Source: CAZOWL01 sp964583605
GTDB taxonomy: Bacteria > Pseudomonadota > Gammaproteobacteria > Chromatiales > Chromatiaceae
DNA: 8,975 bases
Reading direction: 5' to 3'
Assembly (NCBI GenBank): GCA_964583605.1
Contig: CAZOWL010000134.1
Coordinates: 1 to 8,975 of the forward strand
Made by a program: the position numbers and the translations under genes. The notes under the pieces were generated by a model. It was not told the origin of the DNA. It ran no database searches and was given only the letters and a program-made list of their open reading frames with translations. How positions within the stretch are numbered: position 1 is the stretch's first letter; the number at the start of each line of letters is the position of its first letter. Below, one piece after another: positions 1 through 6,712 of the stretch.

Positions 1-174
1 TTGTCGGGCTCGGAACGGGCTGCGTCAGCTCCGCATCGCTCACCCGAACCTCGATTTCCGGAAGGGGCCATGGCCTGGCTGAGCACGGACTCCGGGGCGC
101 GGAGGCAATGGTGGTCAACCGCAAGCTGTTCAGCATCCGCGCCACGGGCGATTCACGGTCTTTGCGAAGACGAG
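1..174. other. left-edge stretch with no supported gene
   Basis: No reading frame here gives a convincing protein. A plus-strand frame contains a short stretch (MVVNRKLFSIRATG, from position 108) and a minus-strand frame contains EIEVRVSDAELTQPVPSPT. Each looks faintly protein-like, but neither has a start, a ribosome binding site or a family signature. A small hairpin (GTCTT, TGCG loop, AAGAC) lies at 158-171, just beyond the stop codon of the minus-strand antitoxin gene. It lacks a T-tract, so I do not call it a terminator. A gene entering from beyond the left edge remains possible. Confidence 0.4.
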
Positions 175-396
175 TCAGGGCTTACGTGCGCTGCGCTCAG
201 CGATCCGCAACAACGCCCTCAGAGCCTCGTTGACGGCAGCGCTATCAGGGAATGCCCGTGACAAATCGGGGTCGATACGCACGATGTTGGAGCCTTCGGC
301 CATTCTCGCGGCGTACTTTCCGCGCTTGAGGCCAGCAGGAAGATCTTCACGATGATACTCGGGGCGGAGATCATCGTCGTGGTCGTCGTCAGCCAT
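175..396 (-). CDS. brnA: BrnA-family antitoxin
   Basis: This is a 73-residue protein that I recognise as the antitoxin partner of BrnT. BrnA antitoxins neutralise the BrnT ribonuclease and repress their own operon through a C-terminal ribbon-helix-helix-type DNA-binding region. Here a short acidic start (MADDDHDDD) leads to LRPEY (residues 10-14), then the family block RGKYAARMAEGSNIVRIDPD (residues 25-44), then FPDSAAVNEALRALL (residues 49-63), the DNA-binding helix region. The ATG at 396 is chosen because it overlaps the last 8 bases of the upstream brnT remnant, the usual coupled order for this toxin-antitoxin pair; a longer in-frame extension to 456 lies wholly within brnT. The length is normal. 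Because its toxin partner appears truncated, the antitoxin may be an orphan. Confidence 0.8.
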   Translation of the reverse strand: MADDDHDDDLRPEYHREDLPAGLKRGKYAARMAEGSNIVRIDPDLSRAFPDSAAVNEALRALLRIAERSARKP

Positions 397-595
397 GTTC
401 GTAGAGCCGTCGTTCAGACCGAGTTCCGGGCCTGGCGCTGATGATGCGGATAGCACCGTCGCGCTCGCAGTGCGCGACGGTCAATAATCGACCAAAGACG
501 GAGACGCCGAAAGTGATCCAGCGGGCCTCGCCGGTCGAGTGGTCTGGAATAGTTTCTACTCGGGCTGGAAAATACAACCGTCCCCATTCGAGCGC
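389..595 (-). pseudogene. brnT: BrnT-family toxin, N-terminus missing
   Basis: The frame encodes ALEWGRLYFPARVE, then DHSTGEARWITFG, then GRLLTVAHCERD, then IRIISARPGTRSERR. This is the typical second half of BrnT ribonuclease toxins, with the C-terminal ISAR..TR.ERR signature intact. The first 20 or so residues of a normal BrnT (about 90 aa, beginning with a W/F-D-x-x-K-A..N..KHG block) are not present. Going upstream, the frame meets TGA at 634-632, and the palindromic repeat at 641-661 lies just beyond. The first possible start in frame is TTG at 577, giving 62 residues and no clear Shine-Dalgarno. Other frames upstream do not supply the missing start. I infer a 5' deletion or rearrangement near the repeat. 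A short TTG-started product could still be made, but it would lack part of the toxin fold. Confidence 0.65.
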
Positions 596-630
596 AGATG
601 ATGAGATGTCGCCGCGGCCCTGATCCTTCG

Positions 631-661
631 CTCACCCCAACCCTCGCCCGAAGGGCGAGGG
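631..661. repeat. REP-like palindromic intergenic element
   Basis: Positions 641-661 form a perfect 9-bp inverted repeat: CCCTCGCCC, loop GAA, GGGCGAGGG. It is preceded by CTCACCCCAA at 631-640. The combination of a C-rich lead and a G/C stem resembles a dispersed palindromic repeat that I recall from many proteobacterial intergenic regions, but I cannot check its copy number here. It lies between the end of ynfA and the broken 5' end of brnT, both on the minus strand. On the minus strand the stem is not followed by a T-run, so it is a poor intrinsic terminator, although it could stabilise the upstream mRNA end. Confidence 0.55.
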
Positions 662-704
662 CGGCAATGTTTTTCGCGAAGCTCTCGCTGGCGCGCAGCG
701 CCGG

Positions 705-1031
705 TCAGCTGCCCCGCGGACCGAATAGGATGATCATCGCGCCGAGCAGGCAGATCGCCGCACCGAGGCCGTCCCAGCGGTCCGGACGAATACCCTCGAC
801 CGCCCACAGCCACGCAAGCGATGCCGCGATGTAGATGCCGCCGTAGGCCGCATAGACGCGGCCGGCAAAGTCGGCGTCGATGCGGGTCAGCGCCCAGGCG
901 AACAGCGCCAGGCTCGCCATGCCCGGCAGCAGCCACCACGGGCTCTTGCCGAGCCGAAGCCAGGCCCAGAACCCAAAGCAACCGCCGATCTCGGCGACGG
1001 CCGCTAGCAGATAGAAGGCGATGTTCCCCAT
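705..1031 (-). CDS. ynfA: YnfA/UPF0060-family small membrane protein
   Basis: This 108-residue inner-membrane protein belongs to the YnfA (UPF0060) family, which is related to small multidrug resistance transporters; its substrate is not generally established. It has four predicted membrane helices, at about residues 4-24, 31-49, 59-79 and 87-104. Family hallmarks are AEIGGCF (residues 13-19) and GRVYAAYGGIYI (residues 57-68). The length matches the family. The ATG at 1031 is preferred to a TTG at 1037 because it begins directly with the hydrophobic helix; GGTGGG lies upstream as a weak ribosome binding site. It starts 32 bases after the CopD-like gene on the same strand and is probably co-transcribed with it. 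No part is missing. Confidence 0.9.
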   Translation of the reverse strand: MGNIAFYLLAAVAEIGGCFGFWAWLRLGKSPWWLLPGMASLALFAWALTRIDADFAGRVYAAYGGIYIAASLAWLWAVEGIRPDRWDGLGAAICLLGAMIILFGPRGS

Positions 1032-1062
1032 GTGCAACCCACCGCCGTTGCCAACCTCAGAG

Positions 1063-1506
1063 CTAAAACCAGCCGTGGCTTCCCGCCACCGCGCCGGCGA
1101 CGGTCACTAGGCTCAACGTCAACAGGACCCAATGCATGCGCGCGATGAAAGCGAACACCTGCTGCGGGCGCTCGGCGGCGTGCCGCGCGAACAGGCGGCG
1201 CAGCACGAAGGGCTCGAGGACGAAAAGCATCAGCGTGAACAGCACCCACACCAGCACCATCGCGTGCATCCACCAGAAGGATAGGTGCGCGAAGCGGCCC
1301 CAGCCGCTCAGGCCGGTGAGCAGGGTCGTGAAGCGCGCCTGCCAGGCAAAGCGGTGCTCGATCTGCTCGAACAGCGCGATCTGATCCTCCCCGGCCGCGA
1401 GCCGCCTGACGGCCGGAATGATCACAGTGGTCACCATGGCGACGCCGCCGATCCAGAGGACGACGCCGAGGACATGCAGCACGCGCGCAGGGCCAAGCTC
1501 GGTCAT
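1063..1506 (-). CDS. four-helix membrane protein, CopD-like
   Basis: This 147-residue integral membrane protein has hydrophobic segments at about residues 8-30, 57-73, 78-100 and 118-140. Histidines sit in or beside the helices: His11 (VLHVLG), His51 (EHRF), His74, His81 (WWMHAM) and His125 (RMHWVL). This pattern resembles CopD-like or haem-binding four-helix membrane proteins, but I know no proven function for this exact family, so the assignment is at superfamily level. The ATG at 1506 overlaps the TGA (1505-1503) in which the alternative frame of the upstream lipoprotein gene ends (ATGA), suggesting translational coupling in the ancestral operon. ynfA follows 31 bases downstream. Length and ends look intact. 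Confidence 0.75.
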   Translation of the reverse strand: MTELGPARVLHVLGVVLWIGGVAMVTTVIIPAVRRLAAGEDQIALFEQIEHRFAWQARFTTLLTGLSGWGRFAHLSFWWMHAMVLVWVLFTLMLFVLEPFVLRRLFARHAAERPQQVFAFIARMHWVLLTLSLVTVAGAVAGSHGWF

Positions 1507-2035
1507 TTGACCGTGACGCGTTCGCGCGCCGAAACGACAACCTTGCGTCCACCCCGTACAAGCTGGTCTCGGCGGTAACGATCTCGTACTCGGACACGGT
1601 TGGTGGCTCGTAGTAGCCGACCTACGCAGAAGAGTACCAACCGTAAAGACCGACGGGCCGATAATGGCCCGGCGAGACGCGGATCTTTTGCTCGGTCTTC
1701 ACCAGCCGTGTGACCAAGACGCCATTCGCCCCGGTCTCGGCGACCGCGTCGCGCAGCGCGTCCTCGGAGGCCTGACCATCTTTCGCGATCCGGATGTAGC
1801 TGGGCACGGCGTGAACGCCGGCCGACTTCAGGGCTGCCGCAAGCTCGTCCCTGAAGATGCGCCTTGGTCCCGGCTCGGCACTGACGCCGACGACCAGAAC
1901 CCGATCGATCGCGGGGCCGCGATAGCCAGGATCCCGCCACTCGCTCGTCAAGCTGGTTGAAGCGCAGCCATTGATGAGCAGCGCGACCAAGCCGATGAGC
2001 CAACCGCCTTTCGCCATCATTCGCAGGGTTGCCAC
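1503..2035 (-). pseudogene. small periplasmic lipoprotein gene, broken by TAG and frameshift
   Basis: The intact part, 137 codons from GTG 2035 to TAG 1624-1622, has a signal peptide (MATLRMMAKGGWLIGLVALL) and a lipobox ending ING-Cys24. It continues with TSLTSEWRDPGYRGPA, VLVVGVSAEP and GVLVTRLVKTEQKIRVSPG. This matches a family of small hypothetical DUF4136-like lipoproteins of unknown role. After the TAG the same frame continues with VGYYEPPTVSEYEIVTAETS, the expected C-terminal sequence of that family, where Trp is usual at the TAG position. Near 1545 the frame appears to shift: the neighbouring frame reads KVVVSARERVTVK and stops at TGA 1505-1503, overlapping the next gene as ATGA. The start is GTG 2035 with GAGGA seven bases upstream. 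A 137-residue truncated lipoprotein could still be made. Confidence 0.65.
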
Positions 2036-2207
2036 TCTCTGATCCTCGTTCGCGTTGCCAATGACTAGTCGAAAGCCCCTCGTGCACGAGCAGACATGAG
2101 GGCGGTTTGATTAGTTCGAGGTGCCCGTCCAGGGCAGGAGTTCCGCTCGATCTTCGGTCGCTCAAGCAACGGGGACGGGCGCGCGATCGCAAGCGTGCCA
2201 CGCGAAT
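2036..2207. other. divergent intergenic region
   Basis: This stretch separates the minus-strand lipoprotein operon from the plus-strand imelysin cluster. No open frame looks coding. It contains a perfect 12-bp palindrome, CTCGTGCACGAG, at 2079-2090, about 45 bases upstream of the lipoprotein start, where an operator for the minus-strand genes could lie. No regulator is recognisable for it. No convincing minus-strand promoter hexamers were found. Confidence 0.4.
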
Positions 2208-2236
2208 TTATCCGGAATAAGAATGGTTGGTATTGT
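2208..2236 (+). promoter_or_regulatory. candidate promoter with Fur-like palindrome
   Basis: TTATCC (2208-2213) and TATTGT (2231-2236) are 17 bases apart, acceptable -35 and -10 elements for the imelysin cluster that starts at 2287. Between and over them lies AATAAGAATGGTTGGTATT (2216-2234), which matches 10 of 19 positions of the classical Fur consensus GATAATGATAATCATTATC by my count. The overlap would suit repression by iron-loaded Fur. The match is weak, and the region is AT-rich relative to its surroundings, so chance similarity is possible. Confidence 0.35.
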
Positions 2237-2286
2237 TTTTCTCTTCTGCTACCGTGGCGACTTGACTGTTGCAAGGAGACCATTCG

Positions 2287-3597
2287 ATGACCTGCAGAAG
2301 TGTTGGGAAGAGACTCACGTGCACGCCTGCCGGGCGCATGTTCCGCGCCGGGGGGCTGGTGGTGATGCTGACCCTCTCGGCCGCCACCCTCGCTGACGAC
2401 AGTCTGCAGCGGGCGGTGATCGACCACTACGCCGACATGGCCCAGGCCACCTACGCCGATTCCCTCGCCGGAGCGAAGACGCTGCGCACGGCCGTCCAGG
2501 CCCTCATCGATGAGCCCTCGGAGACGTCAATGCGGGAGGCCCGGCAGGCCTGGCTCGACTCGCGCGTGCCCTACATGCAGACTGAGGTCTACCGCTTCGG
2601 AAATCCCATCGTCGACGACTGGGAGGGCAAGGTGAACGCCTGGCCGCTGGACGAGGGACTGATCGACTACGTCGACGCCGGCTATGGTGTGGCGTCCGAG
2701 GAAAACCCGGTCTCTGCCGCCAACGTGATCGCCAACCCGTCGTTGCAGCTCAGCGGTGAGACCATCGACGCCTCGGACATCACGAAGGCGCTGCTGGCGG
2801 AGCACCTGCACGAGCTCGGCGGTGTCGAGGCGAATGTCGCGACCGGCTATCACGCCATTGAATTCCTGCTCTGGGGCCAGGACCTGAATGGCGCTGGGCC
2901 CGGCGCGGGCAACCGCCCCTGGACCGATTACAGCACCCAAGCCTGCACCAACGGCCATTGCGACCGTCGCGCCGAGTACCTCGCGACCGCCGCCGATCTG
3001 CTCGTGGACGACCTGTCCTGGATGGTGGCCCAGTGGGAGGCGGATGGCGCGGCCCGCAAGGCGCTCGAGTCCGACACGCAACAGGGCATCGCAGCGATCC
3101 TGACCGGGCTTGGCAGCCTAAGCTACGGAGAGCTGGCCGGCGAGCGGATGAAGCTCGGCCTGATGCTGCACGACCCGGAGGAGGAGCACGACTGCTTCGC
3201 CGACAACACGCACAACTCCCACTACTTCGACGTCGCCGGCATGATCAACGTCTACGCGGGCGCCTACACCCGCACCGACGGGCGCAAGGTCACGGGTCCC
3301 GGCCTGTCACACCTGGTCGCTGCCAAGGACCCGGTGCTCAATTGGGAGATGTACGCCAAGCTCGCGGCGACCGAGGAGGCCATGGCGGCGCTGAAGGCGC
3401 GTGCCGAGAACGGCGAGGCGTACGATCAGATGATCGGCCCCGACAACGCGGCGGGCAACGCCGTGGTGCAGAACGCAATCGACGCGCTCACGAGTCAGAC
3501 CCAAACCATCGAGAAGGTCGTTGCGGCGATGGCGCTCGAGCCGATCGCCTTCATGGGCTCGGACAGCCTGGACGACCCGGAAGCGGTGTTCCAATAG
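2287..3597 (+). CDS. irpA: IrpA-type imelysin-family periplasmic protein
   Basis: This 436-residue exported protein belongs to the imelysin (M75-like) family, COG3487/IrpA subgroup, whose members are iron-regulated and linked to iron or metal handling; enzymatic activity is doubtful for the family. ATG 2287 is chosen because AAGGAGA stands at 2273-2279 with seven bases of spacing; an in-frame TTG at 2269 lies upstream of that site. A signal segment (about residues 20-36, AGGLVVMLTLSAATLA) has probable cleavage before DDSLQ. The imelysin GxHxxE motif is GYHAIE at residues 187-192. The IrpA hallmark HDPEEEHDCFADNTH is at residues 295-309. Two cysteines (Cys220, Cys225) lie in an inserted loop. 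Length is normal and the frame is intact. The di-haem oxidoreductase gene follows 26 bases downstream. Confidence 0.92.
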   Translation: MTCRSVGKRLTCTPAGRMFRAGGLVVMLTLSAATLADDSLQRAVIDHYADMAQATYADSLAGAKTLRTAVQALIDEPSETSMREARQAWLDSRVPYMQTEVYRFGNPIVDDWEGKVNAWPLDEGLIDYVDAGYGVASEENPVSAANVIANPSLQLSGETIDASDITKALLAEHLHELGGVEANVATGYHAIEFLLWGQDLNGAGPGAGNRPWTDYSTQACTNGHCDRRAEYLATAADLLVDDLSWMVAQWEADGAARKALESDTQQGIAAILTGLGSLSYGELAGERMKLGLMLHDPEEEHDCFADNTHNSHYFDVAGMINVYAGAYTRTDGRKVTGPGLSHLVAAKDPVLNWEMYAKLAATEEAMAALKARAENGEAYDQMIGPDNAAGNAVVQNAIDALTSQTQTIEKVVAAMALEPIAFMGSDSLDDPEAVFQ

Positions 3598-3623
3598 CGC
3601 ACCGACCGCGGAGCATCGCACGA

Positions 3624-5141
3624 TTGTCGAAGCTTGCACCCAAGCTCCTCCTGAGGACCATCGGTGTCGCCCTTGGCGGCGGCATCCTGGCCTCGGTCGT
3701 CCACGCCTCGGGGCCCCACGACACACCCGGCCCCGAACAGGCTCGCATCGACGCCGTGACGCGGCCGACCACCGATTTCACCCGCGCGGAGCGCTATGAG
3801 GTGCGAGCTGCCGGCGCAGCGACCGTATTCAAGGAGCTCAACCGCGACAGCTTCTCGCACCCCTCGGCCAACATGAGCTTCGAGCGGCAGCTCGACTTTC
3901 GCGTCGGCAACGGTGTCTTTAGGAAAGTCTGGGTGTCGGCGCCCAGCTCGACCACCTCATCGGACGGGCTCGGACCGCTCTTCAACGCCCGTGCCTGCCA
4001 GCGCTGTCACCTCAAGGACGGCCGCGGCCGCCCGCCGGCGGAGGGCGAGCCCGCGGTGTCGATGTTCCTGCGGCTCAGCATCCCGCCCCAAGACGCAGCG
4101 GACCGGGCGGCCTTGGCGAGCAAGCGCAGCGCCGTGATCCCCGAGCCGACCTACGGCGCCCAGCTCCAGAACTTCTCGGTGCAGGGCCTCGCCGCCGAGG
4201 GCCGGATGGGCATCGAGTACCGGGAGCAGCCGGTCGAGCTCGCCGACGGCACCATGGTTACTCTGCGGGCGCCAAGCTATCGGCTCGAGGCGCCGGCCTA
4301 TGGAGCGCCGCACCCCGAGCTGATGGTCTCCCCCCGGGTGGCCCCGCCGATGATCGGCGTCGGGCTGCTCGAGGCGATCCCGGAGCGCGACCTGCACGCC
4401 CATGCCGACCCGGAGGACCGCGACGGCGATGGCATCTCCGGTCGAGCGAACCGTGTTTGGAGCGACGAGCTCGGCGCGGTGGTGCTCGGGCGCTTCGGCT
4501 GGAAGGCCGGACAGCCGAGCGTGTCCCAGCAGTCGGCGAGCGCCTTGCGCGGCGATATCGGCCTCTCGAGCCCGCTCTACGCCGAGCATGCCGGCGATTG
4601 CACAAGCGCCCAAGTGCATTGCCGCGACGCACCACACGGCGCCGAGGGCGGCGAGGGCGAGGTCACGCAGGAGCTGTTCGACCTGCTGGTCTTCTATAGC
4701 CGCAACCTCGGCGTGCCGGCGCGTCGCGACGTCGACGACCCGGAGGTCTTGCACGGCAAGCGGCTCTTCTATGAGAGCGGCTGCACCGGTTGTCACGTGC
4801 CCAAGTACGTCACCGCGCGTGACCCCTCGCGTCCGGAGCAGTCCTTTCAGCTGATCTGGCCCTACAGCGACCTGCTGCTGCACGACATGGGCGAAGGCCT
4901 CGCCGACCATCGCCCCGAGGGCGAGGCCAGCGGCCGCGAGTGGCGCACGCCCACGCTGTGGGGTATCGGGCTGACCGAGACCGTCAGCGGTCACAGCTTC
5001 TATCTGCACGACGGGCGCGCCCGCAACCTGCTCGAGGCCATCCTCTGGCACGGTGGCGAGGCCGAGGCCACGAAACAGCGCGTGGCCGGCATGTCGAAGG
5101 AGCAGCGCGAGGCCCTGCTCGCGTTCCTGCGGTCCCTATGA
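3624..5141 (+). CDS. di-haem c-type oxidoreductase (COG3488/DUF1111)
   Basis: This 505-residue periplasmic protein belongs to the family annotated as di-haem oxidoreductase or 'thiol oxidoreductase', distantly related to di-haem peroxidases such as MauG and CcpA. Its substrate is unknown. The signal peptide is at residues 1-28 (KLLLRTIGVALGGGILASVVHA). Two c-haem motifs are present, CQRCH (125-129) and CTGCH (387-391). Other conserved blocks are GLGPLFNARACQRCHLKDGRG, HDMGEG (from His420), WRTPTLWG (440-447), LHDGRA (from Leu461) and WHGGEA (475-480). The only plausible start is TTG 3624, with GGAG at 3610-3613; upstream the frame stays open inside irpA without a better start. It lies in an operon with irpA, and this pairing of COG3487 and COG3488 recurs in proteobacteria. 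All key haem residues are intact. Confidence 0.9.
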   Translation: MSKLAPKLLLRTIGVALGGGILASVVHASGPHDTPGPEQARIDAVTRPTTDFTRAERYEVRAAGAATVFKELNRDSFSHPSANMSFERQLDFRVGNGVFRKVWVSAPSSTTSSDGLGPLFNARACQRCHLKDGRGRPPAEGEPAVSMFLRLSIPPQDAADRAALASKRSAVIPEPTYGAQLQNFSVQGLAAEGRMGIEYREQPVELADGTMVTLRAPSYRLEAPAYGAPHPELMVSPRVAPPMIGVGLLEAIPERDLHAHADPEDRDGDGISGRANRVWSDELGAVVLGRFGWKAGQPSVSQQSASALRGDIGLSSPLYAEHAGDCTSAQVHCRDAPHGAEGGEGEVTQELFDLLVFYSRNLGVPARRDVDDPEVLHGKRLFYESGCTGCHVPKYVTARDPSRPEQSFQLIWPYSDLLLHDMGEGLADHRPEGEASGREWRTPTLWGIGLTETVSGHSFYLHDGRARNLLEAILWHGGEAEATKQRVAGMSKEQREALLAFLRSL

Positions 5142-5171
5142 GTCGGGACACCGGGAACGCGCCTGACCCCA

Positions 5172-5287
5172 GCGCGAAGACACAACGCAGAGACTTGTTC
5201 TTCCATGCCTTGTGCAACGCTGCCTTCAGCGGAGGGGTTAGACGGATCAGTGATGCGATCCGATGCCTTCCTCGTTGGTCTTTGCGC
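5172..5287. repeat. small inverted-repeat (MITE-like) element
   Basis: The ends are imperfect inverted repeats: GCGCGAAGACACAACG (5172-5187), and at 5273-5287 the reverse complement of GCGCAAAGACCAACG. They differ by one substitution and one indel. Between them is a hairpin, CGCTG-CCTT-CAGCG (5218-5231). Motifs of the GCGCAAAGAC kind are, as I recall, frequent in dispersed non-coding repeats of bacteria. The element fills most of the 174-base gap between the di-haem gene and the second imelysin gene, a gap that is unusually long for this tight cluster. No transposase or target duplication is visible. Confidence 0.45.
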
Positions 5288-5315
5288 CTTTGCGGTTCCA
5301 ACCGCCAGGCCTAGG

Positions 5316-6419
5316 ATGCGCAGAGCCATCACGAAGGCAGTGGTGCTGGCAGCGTGCCTGGCATTGGCGCCGGGCTGGTACGGTGCCCGGGCTCAGGCCG
5401 AGGTCCCTGACTCCGCCTACGCGGAAGTCAACGCCTCCCTGCTGGATCACCACATCATGGTGGGCTACGCGCGGCTGGCCTCCACGACCGAGGCATTGGC
5501 CGAGACTGCGTCGGAGTACTGCGCCGGCGGCGTCGAGTTGGACCCCTTGCGCGCCGCCTATCACGCGGCCATGGATGCCTGGATGGCCATCCAGCACATC
5601 CGCTTCGGACCAGTGGAGCTCTACATGCGCTCCTACCGGCTCTAATTCTGGCCCGAGGCGCGGGGTAAGATCGCCGTCGCGATCGAGGACCTCCTCGCGA
5701 CCGAGGACCCGGCGGCGCTCAGTGCCGACGCCCTCGCGCGCGCGAGCGTCGCGGTCCAGGGCTTGCCGGCAGTGGAGCAATTGTTGTTCACGACGCCAGC
5801 ACCGGCTGCCGGGTCGAGACGCTGCGCGCTGCTCGCCGCCATTACCGTGAACCTTCAGCACATGGCCGGGGACATCGTCGCGGACTGGCGCGGCGGCGCG
5901 GTGAGCTTTCGCCGCGAATTCCTAGCTCCCGACGCCGGCAACGTCTACTACGAGACCCACAAGGCCGCTACCCTCGATCTCTTCAAGAGCCTCCACGCCG
6001 GGCTGCGCGCGATCGCCGACTTGAAGCTCAAGCCGGTGCTCGGCGAGAGCGCCGAGGCCACGCGGCCGCGCCTGGCCGAGTCGCTTGCCAGCGGACGCTC
6101 GACGCGGAATGTCATGATCAACCTGACGGCGCTCCAGGCCCTGTACCGTGGCGACGACGATGCTGGTCTCGGCCGGCTGGTGGCCATGCACGGCGGCGAC
6201 CCTGGCCTCGATCCGTTGATGCGCCGGGCCTTCACGCTGACCATCGACAACGCCGCGAGCCTCGAGCACCCCCTGCCCGAAGTCGCCGCCGACAGGGCGG
6301 GGCGTGACCGGGCCGAGAAGCTGTTGGAGCAGGTGCTCGTGCTGAGGCAGATCGTCGAGACCCGGGTGGCGACGGCGCTGGGGCTGCAGGTCGGGTTCAA
6401 TGCCTTCGACGGCGACTGA
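5316..6419 (+). pseudogene. imelysin-domain periplasmic protein (COG3489), split by in-frame TAA
   Basis: The frame from ATG 5316 encodes a signal peptide (MRRAITKAVVLAACLALAPG, cleavage near ARAQA) and an imelysin N-terminal half (LDHHIMVGYARLA, IQHIRFGPVELYMR). It then meets TAA at 5643-5645, codon 110. The same frame continues at once with FWPEARGKIAVAIEDLLA, SVAVQGLPAVEQLLF, ITVNLQHMAGDIVADW and ETHKAATLDLFKSLHAGLRA, and ends TGA at 6417-6419. The full 368-codon span is normal for COG3489 proteins. At the TAA, relatives usually carry a sense codon between Arg/Leu and FWP; CAA (Gln) is the likeliest ancestor, one change away. G-L-P-A-V-E stands where IrpA has GxHxxE, as expected for this subgroup. 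The start lacks a strong ribosome binding site. The gene continues the irpA/di-haem cluster. It is either a recent pseudogene or a base-call error. Confidence 0.8.
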
Positions 6420-6712
6420 CGCAGGCAATGACACCTAGCCGCCGAGGCGCTGCGCTGCGCAGGGCGCCGCGGCCATCGAGCACCAGTCGTGGTCTGCAGC
6501 GCAGGCACCCGGTTCACGTCTGGTTAGCGCCGAGCGACTCGAGCGGCTGAAGGAGGGCCCTCCGCGGCCCTGCGATCTCGCTGCCCGGGGCTCAGGGTCA
6601 GCAACTCCTTTCGGCCAGCAAGGTGAGGCGGTGCCCGGCTCGGGACGATTTGCCCGTCCTGTGGCAGCAAGGGACCCCTTCGGGTCGATTGCGTCCCTTG
6701 CCGCTGAGATGA
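6420..6712. other. intergenic region with hairpins
   Basis: About 290 bases follow the second imelysin gene without a supported gene. A hairpin at 6446-6468 (GGCGC, 13-base loop, GCGCC) is near the end of the imelysin transcript, but it has no T-tract. A perfect 12-bp palindrome, GGAGGGCCCTCC, is at 6552-6563. A longer stem-loop lies at 6667-6701: GCAAGGGAC pairs with GTCCCTTGC around a 17-base loop, and a competing inner hairpin GACCC-CTTC-GGGTC sits at 6673-6686. The DUF1513 gene that often ends this kind of imelysin cluster is not present. Confidence 0.5.

Noticed and set aside
1..261. Plus-strand frame of 86 codons, and a GspK-like peptide in another frame (MVVNRKLFSIRATG)
   Set aside because: There is no start signal or conserved length, and the resemblance to pilin-like secretion proteins is too short to trust.
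1004..1597. Minus-strand frame of 197 codons starting MSEYEIVTAETS
   Set aside because: Only its first residues are real, as the C-terminal continuation of the broken lipoprotein. The rest is an out-of-frame shadow of the CopD-like and ynfA genes.
2958..3623. Upstream extension of the di-haem reading frame through irpA
   Set aside because: The frame stays open only because of the high GC content. The sequence is Arg/Gly-rich shadow of irpA, and the signal peptide fixes the real start near TTG 3624.
3957..5051. Long minus-strand open frame of 364 codons
   Set aside because: It lies antisense to the di-haem gene, has no recognisable domain, and its composition is typical of an antisense shadow in GC-rich DNA.
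5643..5645. Stop-codon recoding or readthrough at the TAA
   Set aside because: TAA, TAG and TGA all serve as normal stops for intact genes nearby, and no recoding element is evident. Mutation or sequencing error is simpler.
6667..6701. Stem-loop as an intrinsic terminator
   Set aside because: The stem is good, but no T-tract follows on either strand, and it lies about 250 bases after the imelysin stop.
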